Of a stretch of 14,442 bases of DNA, positions 1 through 7,725 are shown one piece after another. A model generated the notes under the pieces. The model had not been told where the DNA came from. It was given only the letters and a program-made list of their open reading frames with translations, and ran no database searches. Numbering within the stretch: position 1 is the first letter of the stretch; every line of letters starts with the position of its first letter. The position numbers and the translations under genes were made by a program. The stretch lies in the NCBI GenBank assembly GCA_030833825.1, contig JAURGL010000034.1, forward strand, positions 1-14,442, in the 5' to 3' direction. The DNA comes from Vulcanococcus sp. SFB_649D_100_25. Its GTDB lineage: Bacteria; Cyanobacteriota; Cyanobacteriia; PCC-6307; Cyanobiaceae.

Positions 1-96
1 ACCATGTCACGGGGACGCCGCAAAGCTGCGGGATCTCTTCGGTTTGCCGCGTCTCCATAGGATCCGCCCCACGCTCCGCCGCACCGACCCGTCGCC
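1..96. other. Upstream edge of window, no assignable gene
   Basis: Short leading stretch before gcvT. On the plus strand, frame 1 stays open from base 1 to a TAG at 58-60, so the last codons of an upstream gene could lie here. The only internal start (ATG at 4) would give an 18-residue basic peptide with no recognisable motif. Long open frames on the minus strand across this area continue into gcvT and are high-GC shadows. I see no convincing promoter or Shine-Dalgarno site for gcvT. Confidence 0.3.
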
Positions 97-1218
97 ATGG
101 CCACCACCACCGACGACGCTCCCCTGTTGCGCACCCCCCTGCATGGGGCCGCGTGCGACGCCGGCGGACGGATGGTGCCCTTCGCCGGCTGGGAGATGGC
201 CGTGCAGTTTTCCGGGCTGGTGGCCGAGCACAACGCCGTGCGCCAGGGCTGCGGGATGTTCGACATCTCCCACATGGGGGTGCTCACCCTGCGGGGGGCG
301 GGGGCCAAGGATGCAATGCAGGCCCTCGTCCCCAGCGATCTGTTCCGGATCGGTCCAGGGGAGGCCTGTTATTCGGTGCTGCTCAATGAGCAGGGCGGCA
401 TCCGCGATGACCTGATCATTTACGACCGGGGCTGGCTGGAGGCCAAGCAAACCCATGAACTGGTGCTGGTGATCAACGCCGCCTGCGCCGAGGCCGACAC
501 CGCCTGGATCCGCAGCCAACTGGAGCCCCAGGGCATCGAGGTGGTGGATCGCAAAGGCGCCGGCACCTTGCTGGCCCTGCAGGGGCCGGAGGCTGCCGCC
601 CTGTTGGAGAACCTCTCTGGCTGCTCCCTGGCGGGGCTGCCCCGCTTCGGGCATCGGGACCTGGACCTCGAAGGCATCGGGGCTGCCTTTGTCGGCCGCA
701 CGGGCTACACGGGAGAGGACGGCTTCGAACTGCTCCTATCAGCTGAAGCTGGCGAACGGTTTTGGCGCATCTGCCTGGAGAAGGGGGTGAAGCCCTGCGG
801 ACTGGGGGCCCGCGACACCCTGCGCCTGGAAGCGGCCATGCATCTGTTTGGCAGCGATATGGATGCCAACACCAGCCCCCTCGAGGCGAGCCTTGGTTGG
901 TTGGTCCACCTGGAGATGCCGAAGGATTTCATCGGCCGGGCTGCCCTGGAACGCCAGAGCGCCGAGGGTGTCCAACGCAAGCTGGTGGGTCTGAAACTGG
1001 AGGGGCGCGCCATCCCACGCCACGGCTACCCGGTGCTCCACAACGGTGCTGTGGTCGGGACAGTGACCAGCGGGACCTGGTCCCCAAGCCTCCAGGCGGG
1101 CATCGCCCTGGCCAGCGTGGCCAGCAGCTCAGCAGCAATCGGCACCGAGCTGGGGGTGGAGATCCGCGGCAAAACAGAGCCAGCCACGGTGGTGAAACGC
1201 CCCTTCTACCGGCGCTGA
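97..1218 (+). CDS. gcvT: Aminomethyltransferase, glycine cleavage system T protein
   Basis: The T protein of the glycine cleavage complex transfers the aminomethyl carbon held on lipoylated H protein to tetrahydrofolate, giving 5,10-methylene-THF and ammonia. In cyanobacteria this serves photorespiratory glycine breakdown and one-carbon supply. The 373-residue protein is family-typical in length. Visible family signatures are DISHMG (residues 56-61), GGIRDDL (100-106, holding the conserved folate-site aspartate), GRTGYTGEDGFEL (200-212) and GLGARDTLRLEA (235-246), followed by the C-terminal GcvT barrel. The ATG at 97 puts the usual TPLH start region at residues 13-16. No strong Shine-Dalgarno site is visible. 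aspS starts 43 bases downstream on the same strand; the other gcv genes are not in this window. The product is certain from motifs; the exact start is slightly less so. Confidence 0.95.
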   Translation: MATTTDDAPLLRTPLHGAACDAGGRMVPFAGWEMAVQFSGLVAEHNAVRQGCGMFDISHMGVLTLRGAGAKDAMQALVPSDLFRIGPGEACYSVLLNEQGGIRDDLIIYDRGWLEAKQTHELVLVINAACAEADTAWIRSQLEPQGIEVVDRKGAGTLLALQGPEAAALLENLSGCSLAGLPRFGHRDLDLEGIGAAFVGRTGYTGEDGFELLLSAEAGERFWRICLEKGVKPCGLGARDTLRLEAAMHLFGSDMDANTSPLEASLGWLVHLEMPKDFIGRAALERQSAEGVQRKLVGLKLEGRAIPRHGYPVLHNGAVVGTVTSGTWSPSLQAGIALASVASSSAAIGTELGVEIRGKTEPATVVKRPFYRR

Positions 1219-1261
1219 GGCGCCGGGTGGGACAATCGCCCATTGCGTTTCCCACCTCAGC

Positions 1262-3091
1262 ATGCGCAGCCACGGATGCGGCGACCTGCGCCCCGATGCC
1301 ACAGGCCAGGCCGTGCAGCTGTGCGGCTGGGTGGACCGGAGCCGCGACCACGGCGGGGTGATCTTCATCGACCTGCGGGACCGCAGCGGCACCGTGCAGA
1401 TCACGGTGGACCCGGACAACGGTGCGGCGATGTTCGCCGTGGCGGAGCACCTGCGCAACGAAACGGTGATCCAGGTGGAGGGCAAGGTGCGCGAGCGCCC
1501 CGCCGACGCCATCAACGACAAGCTGGACACAGGCCGGATCGAGGTCCTGGCCAGCGCCATCAACGTGCTCAACAGCGTGAAGGGCAACCTCCCCTTCGCC
1601 GTCTCGGTGCACGACGAGGAGAACACCCGCGAGGAGCTGCGGCTGCGGCACCGCTACCTCGACCTGCGCCGCGGGCGGATGAACGGAAACCTCCGGCTGC
1701 GGGCCCAGACCATCCAGGCCGCCCGCCGTTTCCTGGAGGACCAGGGCTTCATCGAGGTGGAGACCCCCGTCCTCACCCGCTCCACCCCGGAAGGGGCCCG
1801 CGACTATCTGGTGCCATCACGCGTCTGCGGCGGTGAATGGTTCGCCCTGCCCCAATCGCCCCAGCTGTTCAAGCAGCTGCTGATGGTGGGCGGCATCGAG
1901 CGCTACTACCAGGTGGCCCGCTGTTTCCGCGATGAAGACCTGCGGGCCGATCGCCAGCCGGAGTTCACCCAGCTGGACATGGAGATGAGCTTCATGGATC
2001 AAGAGCAGATCCTCGAGCTCAATGAAGCGCTGATCGCCTCCATCTGGAAAACCGTGAAGGGCGTCGAGCTTCCCCGTCCCTTCCCGCGCCTCACCTGGCA
2101 CGACGCGATGGAGCGCTACGGCACCGACCGCCCCGACACCCGCTACGGGATGGAGCTCACCAACGTGAGCGACCTGGTGGCCGACATGGGCTTCAAGGTG
2201 TTTTCAGGGGCCGTGGCCGCCGGCGGCTCGGTGAAGTGCATCGCCGTACCCGGCGGTAACGATGCGGTGAGCAACGTGCGGATCAAGCCCGGCGGTGATG
2301 TGTTCAGCGAGGCCCAGAAGGCCGGGGCTGGCGGTCTGGCCTTCATCCGCGTGCGTGAAGGCGGCGAGATCGACACCATCGGCGCCATCAAGGACAACCT
2401 TTCTGAGGAGAAGAAGGCTGAGCTCCTGAAGCGCACCGGCGCTGAGCCCGGCACCTTGATCCTGTTCGGCGCCGGCGATACCGCCACGGTGAACAAGGCC
2501 CTGGACCGGGTGCGCCAGTACCTGGCCCGCGAGCTGGGCATGGTCAAGCCCGACAGCGAGAACGACAGCTGGAACTTCCTCTGGGTGGTGGACTTCCCGA
2601 TGTTCGAGTTCAACGCCGACGAAAACCGCCTCGAGGCGCTGCACCACCCCTTCTGCGCCCCCAACAGCGAGGACCTCGGCAACGATCCCGCCGCCTGGGC
2701 AGGCACCCTGCCTGCGGCCCGCGCCCAGGCCTACGACCTGGTGCTCAACGGCCTGGAACTGGGCGGCGGCTCCCTGCGGATCCACGATTCAGCCCTGCAG
2801 CGCCAGGTGCTCCAGACCATCGGCCTGCCCCTGGAGGAAGCCAACCAGCAGTTCGGGTTCCTGATGGATGCCCTCGACATGGGTGCTCCGCCCCACGGCG
2901 GCCTGGCCTTCGGGATCGACCGGATGGTGATGCTGCTGGCCGGTGAGGAATCGATCCGCGACACCATCGCTTTCCCCAAGACCCAACAGGCCCGCTGCCT
3001 GATGACCGGCGCCCCCGGCGGGGTGGCCAGCAAACAGCTCGAGGAGCTGCATGTGGCCAGCACCTGGGTGGAAGAGGAGAGCGAGGACTGA
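1262..3091 (+). CDS. aspS: Aspartyl-tRNA synthetase (bacterial type)
   Basis: Class II aminoacyl-tRNA synthetase that charges tRNA-Asp in the cytoplasm. The 609-residue length matches the bacterial family. Domain order is an N-terminal OB-fold anticodon-binding domain (about 1-110), then the class II core interrupted by the bacterial GAD insertion (about 285-425). Motif 1 lies around RRFLEDQGFIEVETPVL (155-171), the flipping loop is STPEGARDYLVPSR (174-187), motif 2 is around FRDEDLRADRQPEF (222-235), and motif 3 is GGLAFGIDRMVMLL (546-559). In the anticodon domain the sequence RDHGG places a histidine at residue 30. As I recall the literature, this resembles non-discriminating enzymes such as that of Pseudomonas aeruginosa, which also charge tRNA-Asn; E. 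coli's discriminating enzyme has Leu there. That specificity is inference. The start ATG leaves a 43-base gap to gcvT. Confidence 0.97.
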   Translation: MRSHGCGDLRPDATGQAVQLCGWVDRSRDHGGVIFIDLRDRSGTVQITVDPDNGAAMFAVAEHLRNETVIQVEGKVRERPADAINDKLDTGRIEVLASAINVLNSVKGNLPFAVSVHDEENTREELRLRHRYLDLRRGRMNGNLRLRAQTIQAARRFLEDQGFIEVETPVLTRSTPEGARDYLVPSRVCGGEWFALPQSPQLFKQLLMVGGIERYYQVARCFRDEDLRADRQPEFTQLDMEMSFMDQEQILELNEALIASIWKTVKGVELPRPFPRLTWHDAMERYGTDRPDTRYGMELTNVSDLVADMGFKVFSGAVAAGGSVKCIAVPGGNDAVSNVRIKPGGDVFSEAQKAGAGGLAFIRVREGGEIDTIGAIKDNLSEEKKAELLKRTGAEPGTLILFGAGDTATVNKALDRVRQYLARELGMVKPDSENDSWNFLWVVDFPMFEFNADENRLEALHHPFCAPNSEDLGNDPAAWAGTLPAARAQAYDLVLNGLELGGGSLRIHDSALQRQVLQTIGLPLEEANQQFGFLMDALDMGAPPHGGLAFGIDRMVMLLAGEESIRDTIAFPKTQQARCLMTGAPGGVASKQLEELHVASTWVEEESED

Positions 3092-3139
3092 ACGGGAGCG
3101 GGCCAAGAACCCGAACAGAAACCTTTGCTTTTGGGCAGC

Positions 3140-3153
3140 GTCTCAACTGAGAC
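3140..3153. promoter_or_regulatory. Perfect 6-bp dyad upstream of the sigma-factor gene
   Basis: GTCTCA-AC-TGAGAC is a perfect inverted repeat with a two-base spacer, ending three bases before the ATG at 3157. Its position in the 65-base gap between aspS and the sigma gene would suit an operator or a small hairpin over the ribosome-binding region. It has no run of T after it, so it is not a good terminator. A six-base dyad can occur by chance, and no regulator is known for it. Confidence 0.3.
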
Positions 3154-3156
3154 CTG

Positions 3157-4329
3157 ATGGTGAATGGTGGCATCTGCCATCGGCCTATGGCCAAGGGTCC
3201 TCCCCGTCCAACCTCCAGATCTGGCAGCCGGCGCAGCAGCAGCGACCTGGTGCGCCTGTACCTGCAGGACATCGGCCGCGTTGAGCTCCTCAGCCATGAA
3301 GAGGAGCTCACCCTGGCCCGCTTGGTGCAGCGCCGCGAATCCCTGCTGCGGGACAGGTCCCGGCTGGCGCTCCACTCCCCTGAATTGCAGGAGCTGGTGG
3401 ATCTGGAACTCAGCCGGCAGCAACTGGCGTCGCACCTGGGGCACTGGCCAGGGATGCAGCTGTGGTCCGAGCACTGCCATCGCCCGGTCCCGGAGCTGCG
3501 GGAGGCCATGCGTCTGGGCCATGAGGCCTGGGCTGAGCAATCAGGCCTCGGGATCACGGACCTCAAACAGGCCCTGCATCACGGCCGCCGGGCCCGAGAC
3601 CGGATGATCCAGGCCAACCTGCGCCTGGTGGTGGCCGTGGCCAAGAAATATCAGCAGCGGGGCATGGAGCTGCTGGATCTGGTGCAGGAAGGCACCCTCG
3701 GCCTGGAGCGGGCCGTGGAGAAATACGACCCCACCCGTGGCTTCCGCTTCAGCACCTACGCCTACTGGTGGATCCGGCAGGGGATCACCCGGGCCATCGC
3801 CACCCAGAGCCGCACGATCCGGCTGCCGGTGCATGTCACCGAGAAGCTGAATCGAATCAAAAAAGCCCAGCGGCAGATCGCCAGCGAACACGGCCGCCTG
3901 GCCTCCGTGGCCGACCTGTCACGGGAGCTGGGGCTGAGTGAAGAGGTGATCAGGCTCACCCTGATGCGGGTCCCCCGTTCGGTCTCCCTCGACACCCGCG
4001 TCGGCCGTGATCAGGACACCGAACTCGGGGATCTGTTGGAGGACGGGCACGCCACCCCGGAGCAGGCCCTGACCCGGGCCCAACTCCACGATGACCTGGA
4101 GGCCCTGCTGGAGGAGCTGACCAGCCGCGAAGCCGAGGTGATCCGGCTGCGCTTTGGCCTGGAGGACGACACCCCCCAGACCCTCTCGCAGATCGGTGAA
4201 GACCTGCACCTCTCTCGGGAACGGGTCCGGCAGATCGAAACCCGGGCCCTGCTCAAACTGCGGCAACCGCAGCGCCGCTGCCGCGTGCACGACTACCTCG
4301 TCAACCTCGATACGGACAACACGCCATGA
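3157..4329 (+). CDS. Group-2 (RpoD-like) sigma-70 factor
   Basis: An RNA polymerase sigma subunit of the sigma-70 family that directs promoter recognition. It lacks region 1.1, which, with the short length (390 residues), points to a non-essential group-2 factor rather than the housekeeping one. Region 1.2 begins at SDLVRLYLQDIGRVELL (29-45). A poorly conserved spacer covers about 65-140. Region 2 covers about 145-215, with RDRMIQANLRLVV, the core-binding DLVQEGTLGL and the promoter-melting STYAYWWIRQGI (199-210). Region 3 is about 220-300. Region 4 is about 305-385, with the helix-turn-helix TLSQIGEDLHLSRERVRQIE (342-361). The start could be the ATG at 3157 or the ATG at 3187; neither has a clear Shine-Dalgarno site, and family homology only begins near residue 29. 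The stop overlaps the next start by ATGA, so the Dps gene is probably translationally coupled. Confidence 0.93.
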   Translation: MVNGGICHRPMAKGPPRPTSRSGSRRSSSDLVRLYLQDIGRVELLSHEEELTLARLVQRRESLLRDRSRLALHSPELQELVDLELSRQQLASHLGHWPGMQLWSEHCHRPVPELREAMRLGHEAWAEQSGLGITDLKQALHHGRRARDRMIQANLRLVVAVAKKYQQRGMELLDLVQEGTLGLERAVEKYDPTRGFRFSTYAYWWIRQGITRAIATQSRTIRLPVHVTEKLNRIKKAQRQIASEHGRLASVADLSRELGLSEEVIRLTLMRVPRSVSLDTRVGRDQDTELGDLLEDGHATPEQALTRAQLHDDLEALLEELTSREAEVIRLRFGLEDDTPQTLSQIGEDLHLSRERVRQIETRALLKLRQPQRRCRVHDYLVNLDTDNTP

Positions 4330-4811
4330 CCATCTCCGCCCCTCCGATCGACATCGGCATTCCGGAAAGCCAGCGGGCCCAGATCGCCGCGGGGCTGAGC
4401 CGGGTCCTGGCCGACAGCACCGTGCTCTACGCCAAAACCCACGGCTTCCACTGGAACGTAACTGGGCCGATGTTCAACACGCTCCATCTGATGTTCATGG
4501 AGCAGTACACAGAGCTCTGGACGGCCCTCGATGGGATCGCCGAACGGATCCGGGCCCTGGGACATCCCGCCCCGTTCGGGGGCAGCACCTACAGCGGCCT
4601 GTCCTCCATCCCGGAAACCCAGGGCATTCCCAAGGCCTTGGAGATGGTGCACGAGCTGGTGATGGGGCATGAAGCCGTGGCCCGCACCATTCGCAGCGTG
4701 TTCAGCCTGGCGGAAGAGGCCAACGACCAACCCACCGCGGACCTGCTCACGCAGCGCCTCGAAGTCCACGAGAAGACCGCCTGGATGCTGCGCAGTCTTC
4801 TGGACCAATAG
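4326..4811 (+). CDS. Dps-family miniferritin
   Basis: A 161-residue ferritin-like protein of the Dps family, which forms dodecameric cages that oxidise Fe(II) with peroxide and store iron, protecting DNA from Fenton chemistry. The intersubunit ferroxidase ligands are all present with the spacing of E. coli Dps: H42 (in FHWN), H54, D69 and E73 correspond to E. coli H51, H63, D78 and E82. The N terminus is short and has no lysine-rich tail (first lysine at K38), and the C terminus ends at RSLLDQ with no basic tail, so DNA binding of the E. coli kind is not expected. ATG overlaps the sigma-factor stop (ATGA), which suggests co-transcription and shared stress control. Family assignment is firm; the subgroup name is not. 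Confidence 0.93.
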   Translation: MTISAPPIDIGIPESQRAQIAAGLSRVLADSTVLYAKTHGFHWNVTGPMFNTLHLMFMEQYTELWTALDGIAERIRALGHPAPFGGSTYSGLSSIPETQGIPKALEMVHELVMGHEAVARTIRSVFSLAEEANDQPTADLLTQRLEVHEKTAWMLRSLLDQ

Positions 4812-4846
4812 GCCCCAGGCGGCTGAGGAGGGCTGGAACCGGCCGG

Positions 4847-4852
4847 TAAATT
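4847..4852 (+). promoter_or_regulatory. Candidate -10 element for pyrG
   Basis: TAAATT, within the AT-rich island TAAATTAAA, stands out in the otherwise GC-rich 61-base gap between the Dps gene and pyrG, 20 bases before the ATG at 4873. No good -35 hexamer is visible about 17 bases upstream. Weak, position-based call. Confidence 0.25.
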
Positions 4853-4872
4853 AAAGGGTCGCTTCAGGTGCC

Positions 4873-6521
4873 ATGGCCAAATTCGTCTTCGTGACCGGTG
4901 GCGTGGTATCGAGCATCGGCAAAGGGATCGTGGCCGCCAGCCTGGGGCGCCTGCTCAAGAGCCGCGGCTACAGCGTCTCGATCCTGAAGCTGGATCCCTA
5001 TCTGAACGTGGACCCGGGCACGATGAGCCCGTACCAGCACGGTGAGGTGTTCGTCACCGAAGACGGGGCCGAGACCGACCTCGACCTGGGTCACTACGAG
5101 CGCTTCACCGACACGGCCATGTCACGCCTGAACAGCGTGACCACCGGCTCGATCTACCAGTCGGTCATTAATAAGAACGCCGCGGGGACTACAACGGGGG
5201 GACCGTCCAGGTGATCCCCCACATCACCGGGGAAATCCGCGAGCGCATTCACCGTGTGGCCGCCAACAGCGGCGCCGATGTGGTGATCACGGAGATCGGC
5301 GGCACGGTGGGCGACATCGAATCGCTGCCGTTCCTGGAGGCGATCCGCGAATTCAGGGGTGACGTCGGGCGCAACGACCTGGCCTACGTCCACGTGACCC
5401 TGCTGCCGTTCATTGGCACCTCCGGGGAACTCAAGACCAAACCCACCCAGCACTCGGTGAAGGAGCTGCGCTCCATCGGCATCCAGCCCGATGTACTCGT
5501 CTGCCGCAGCGACCGGGCCATCTCCGAAGATTTGAAGGCCAAGATCGGCGGCTTCTGCGGCGTGCCCAAGCGGGCCGTGATCCCGGCCCTAGATGCCGAC
5601 AGCATCTACGCGGTCCCGATCACCCTTGAGCAGGAGGGCCTCTGCAGAGAGGTGCTGGATCTGCTGGGCCTCACCGATCACGACAGTGACATGGCCCGCT
5701 GGGCCGAGATGGTGGCGAAGCTGCGGAACCCCGGCCCCTCCGTGAAGGTCGCCCTGGTTGGCAAATACGTGCAGCTCAACGACGCCTACCTGTCGGTGGT
5801 GGAAGCCCTGCGCCATGCCTGCATCGAGCTGGGGGCTGGCCTTGATCTGCACTGGATCTGTGCCGAGCAGATCGAAGAACGGGGCGCCGATGCCCTGCTG
5901 CGGGGGATGGATGCCGTGGTGGTGCCGGGCGGATTCGGGAACCGTGGGGTTGATGGGAAGGTGGCGGCGATCCGCTGGGCACGGGAGCAACGGGTCCCGT
6001 TCCTCGGCCTGTGCCTGGGCATGCAATGCGCCGTGATCGAGTGGGCCCGCAACCAGGCCGGCCTTAATGGAGCCACCAGTGCCGAACTCAATGCCGACAC
6101 CGAGCACCCGGTGATTCACCTGCTGCCGGAGCAGCAGGACGTGGTGGATCTGGGGGGGACGATGCGCCTGGGGGTTTACCCCTGCCGCGTCGCCCCAGGC
6201 ACCCTCGCCCATCGGCTCTACGGCGAAGAGGTGGTCTATGAGCGGCACCGCCATCGCTATGAGTTCAACAACGCCTACCGGAACCTGTTCCTGGAATCGG
6301 GCTACGAGATCAGCGGGACCTCACCCGATGGGCGCCTGGTGGAGTTGATCGAACTGAAGAACCACCCCTTCTTCACCGCCTGCCAGTACCACCCCGAATT
6401 CCTCTCCCGCCCCAGCCGGCCCCACCCCCTGTTCCGCGGCCTGATCGAAGCTGCGCAGCAACGATTGCCAAGCAGCCCCCTAGAAGTGACAGGAGCCCTT
6501 GCCTCCGGCTCAAGGAGCTGA
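4873..6521 (+). CDS. pyrG: CTP synthase, interrupted by a single-base frameshift
   Basis: CTP synthase converts UTP to CTP using ATP and glutamine-derived ammonia. Restoring one base gives 549 residues, the normal length. The amidoligase domain (about 1-270) opens with the ATP-binding GGVVSSIGKG. The class I glutamine amidotransferase domain (about 290-540) has nucleophile C381 in GLCLGMQC and H507/E509 in YHPEF, all in repaired numbering (E. coli C379, H515, E517). As printed, the frame breaks after AAT-AAG at 5173-5175: the next residues should be E-R-R-G-D-Y-N-G-G, but one G of an expected AAGGAA is absent, so the first frame ends at TGA 5212-5214 (113 codons) and the rest reads in the other frame from about 5176. 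No canonical slippery heptamer is present. pyrG is normally essential and the remainder is intact, so sequencing error is likelier than a true pseudogene. Confidence 0.93.
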
Positions 6522-6529
6522 GCCGAGGC
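6501..6529. terminator. Stem-loop between convergent pyrG and hlyD-type genes
   Basis: An 11-bp stem with one bulged C (left arm 6501-6512, right arm 6519-6529) closes a six-base loop AGGAGC. It overlaps the pyrG stop codon (6519-6521) and sits just before the end of the oppositely oriented membrane-fusion gene (6544), where a bidirectional terminator is expected. Neither side is followed by a clear T tract, so it may be a non-classical terminator or an mRNA 3'-end stabiliser. Confidence 0.5.
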
Positions 6530-6543
6530 AAACATTCAAGCCT

Positions 6544-7725
6544 TCAAATTTGGCGCAGCGACTCCGTTTTATCCTTAAATTCACCCAATAGAAGTTGCAA
6601 ATAACTCACCTTACGCAGCTTAATGTTGGCCGTTAGCGACATTCCAACCTGCAGTGGCAATTGAGCACCAGAATTGACTTTGAGCTGTTGAGACGCCAGT
6701 TCAATCTCAGCAGGATAACGATGGTTCTGCTTGAACTGATCAGGCGGCAGGGCATCGGAACCAATTCGTTTTACGGTGCCCTGCAGCACGCCGAAGTCTG
6801 TCGACGGGAATGAGTCGATACTCAGATCAACCGGCTTACCCACCGTGACAAAGCCAATCTTGCTGCTATCAATTTCCACCTTAGCCTTAAGGTTGTTATA
6901 GGGAACAATCTTCATCACAGGCTCACTACCTTGAGCCACAAAACCTGGCCCCGTCGGCTTGAGATCAAACACAACTCCATCTACTGGTGAGCGAATATCC
7001 TGGTAGCGGATATTCACACGCAGCTCAGTCAGATTGCTCTGCAAATCTGCAAGCTCTCCCCGCAACTGCTGCACTTGTTGCTGCAGGATTGCAACCTGAC
7101 GCTGGCGATCCATTGTGGTTTTCGCGAGATCGCCCTCCACCCCGCGGACCTTATTGCGCTGCTGCAACACTTGCAGCTCGGCCGAGGCCCCTGCGCGCTG
7201 CAAGACGGCAAAGCGTTCAAGGATTTCTCGCTCCAAAGCAAGGTTCTGTCTCAATACTGCCTGCTCCGTGTCATTCAGGCCGAGGTAACGCTGCAGCTCA
7301 ACTTCCTTCAGGCTGAGCTGTTCCTGCTTCGCGGCAATGGTTTTCTGAAGACTGATCTCACGATCCTTCGTCGCTTCATTATCCAGACGCAATAAAACCT
7401 GCCCCTTGCTGACACGCTGTCCTTCCTTGACAAGCATTTCGTCAAGCACTCCACCAACCGGAACTTGGATGGTCTTCACATCGCCAATTGGCTCAAGCTT
7501 TCCGGAGGCCACCACCACTTCCTCCGTCTGAGCAAAGGTGAGCCAAGCCAGTCCAAAACCGGTGCATCCAATCAAGGCCCAGGTGAGGCCGCGGGCCAGC
7601 ACTCGCGACTGCTGCAATCCCATTTGATCGTGACTGCTCTGCACCCTCCGCTCAATCGCATTTTGTGCAGCACGAACAAGCGAGCCAGGCTGAACGACTT
7701 TGCGCCGCGGGACCAAATCAGACAT
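6544..7725 (-). CDS. HlyD-family membrane fusion protein (type I secretion periplasmic adaptor)
   Basis: A 393-residue periplasmic adaptor that should link the inner-membrane ABC exporter to an outer-membrane TolC-like channel. It has a short cytoplasmic N terminus, one membrane anchor (about 44-65) and a first half-lipoyl segment (about 78-112, with GDVKTIQVPVGGVLDEMLVKEG). A long Gln/Leu/Glu-rich coiled-coil hairpin follows (about 115-240), then the second half-lipoyl segment (IRSPVDGVVFDLKPTGPGFV, 244-263) and a beta-barrel region to the end. This is the HlyD-like layout, with the N-terminal anchor that distinguishes it from lipoprotein RND adaptors. The start is well supported: AGGAGG lies seven bases upstream inside the preceding gene, and the ATG overlaps that gene's stop (TGATG). 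The composition looks lower in GC than the flanking housekeeping genes (25/60 in bases 6541-6600). The cargo is unknown. Confidence 0.92.
   Translation of the reverse strand: MSDLVPRRKVVQPGSLVRAAQNAIERRVQSSHDQMGLQQSRVLARGLTWALIGCTGFGLAWLTFAQTEEVVVASGKLEPIGDVKTIQVPVGGVLDEMLVKEGQRVSKGQVLLRLDNEATKDREISLQKTIAAKQEQLSLKEVELQRYLGLNDTEQAVLRQNLALEREILERFAVLQRAGASAELQVLQQRNKVRGVEGDLAKTTMDRQRQVAILQQQVQQLRGELADLQSNLTELRVNIRYQDIRSPVDGVVFDLKPTGPGFVAQGSEPVMKIVPYNNLKAKVEIDSSKIGFVTVGKPVDLSIDSFPSTDFGVLQGTVKRIGSDALPPDQFKQNHRYPAEIELASQQLKVNSGAQLPLQVGMSLTANIKLRKVSYLQLLLGEFKDKTESLRQI

Noticed and set aside
4..60. 18-residue open frame at the window start
   Set aside because: Too short, no ribosome-binding site visible because the window starts there, and equally well explained as the tail of an upstream gene.
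7..654. 215-codon open frame on the minus strand over gcvT, and similar long minus-strand frames over aspS, pyrG and pabB
   Set aside because: They mirror strongly supported plus-strand genes, have low-complexity Gly/Ala/Arg/Pro-rich composition, and show no recognisable domain. This is expected where GC is high.
1219..1261. Inverted repeat GGTGGGA / TCCCACC between gcvT and aspS
   Set aside because: Seven pairs with a loop of about 20 bases and no T tract; too weak to call a terminator or operator.
5160..5214. Programmed -1 frameshift in pyrG
   Set aside because: Re-reading the last G of AAG would restore the frame, but the site lacks an X-XXY-YYZ heptamer and I see no clear downstream pseudoknot; a missing base is simpler.
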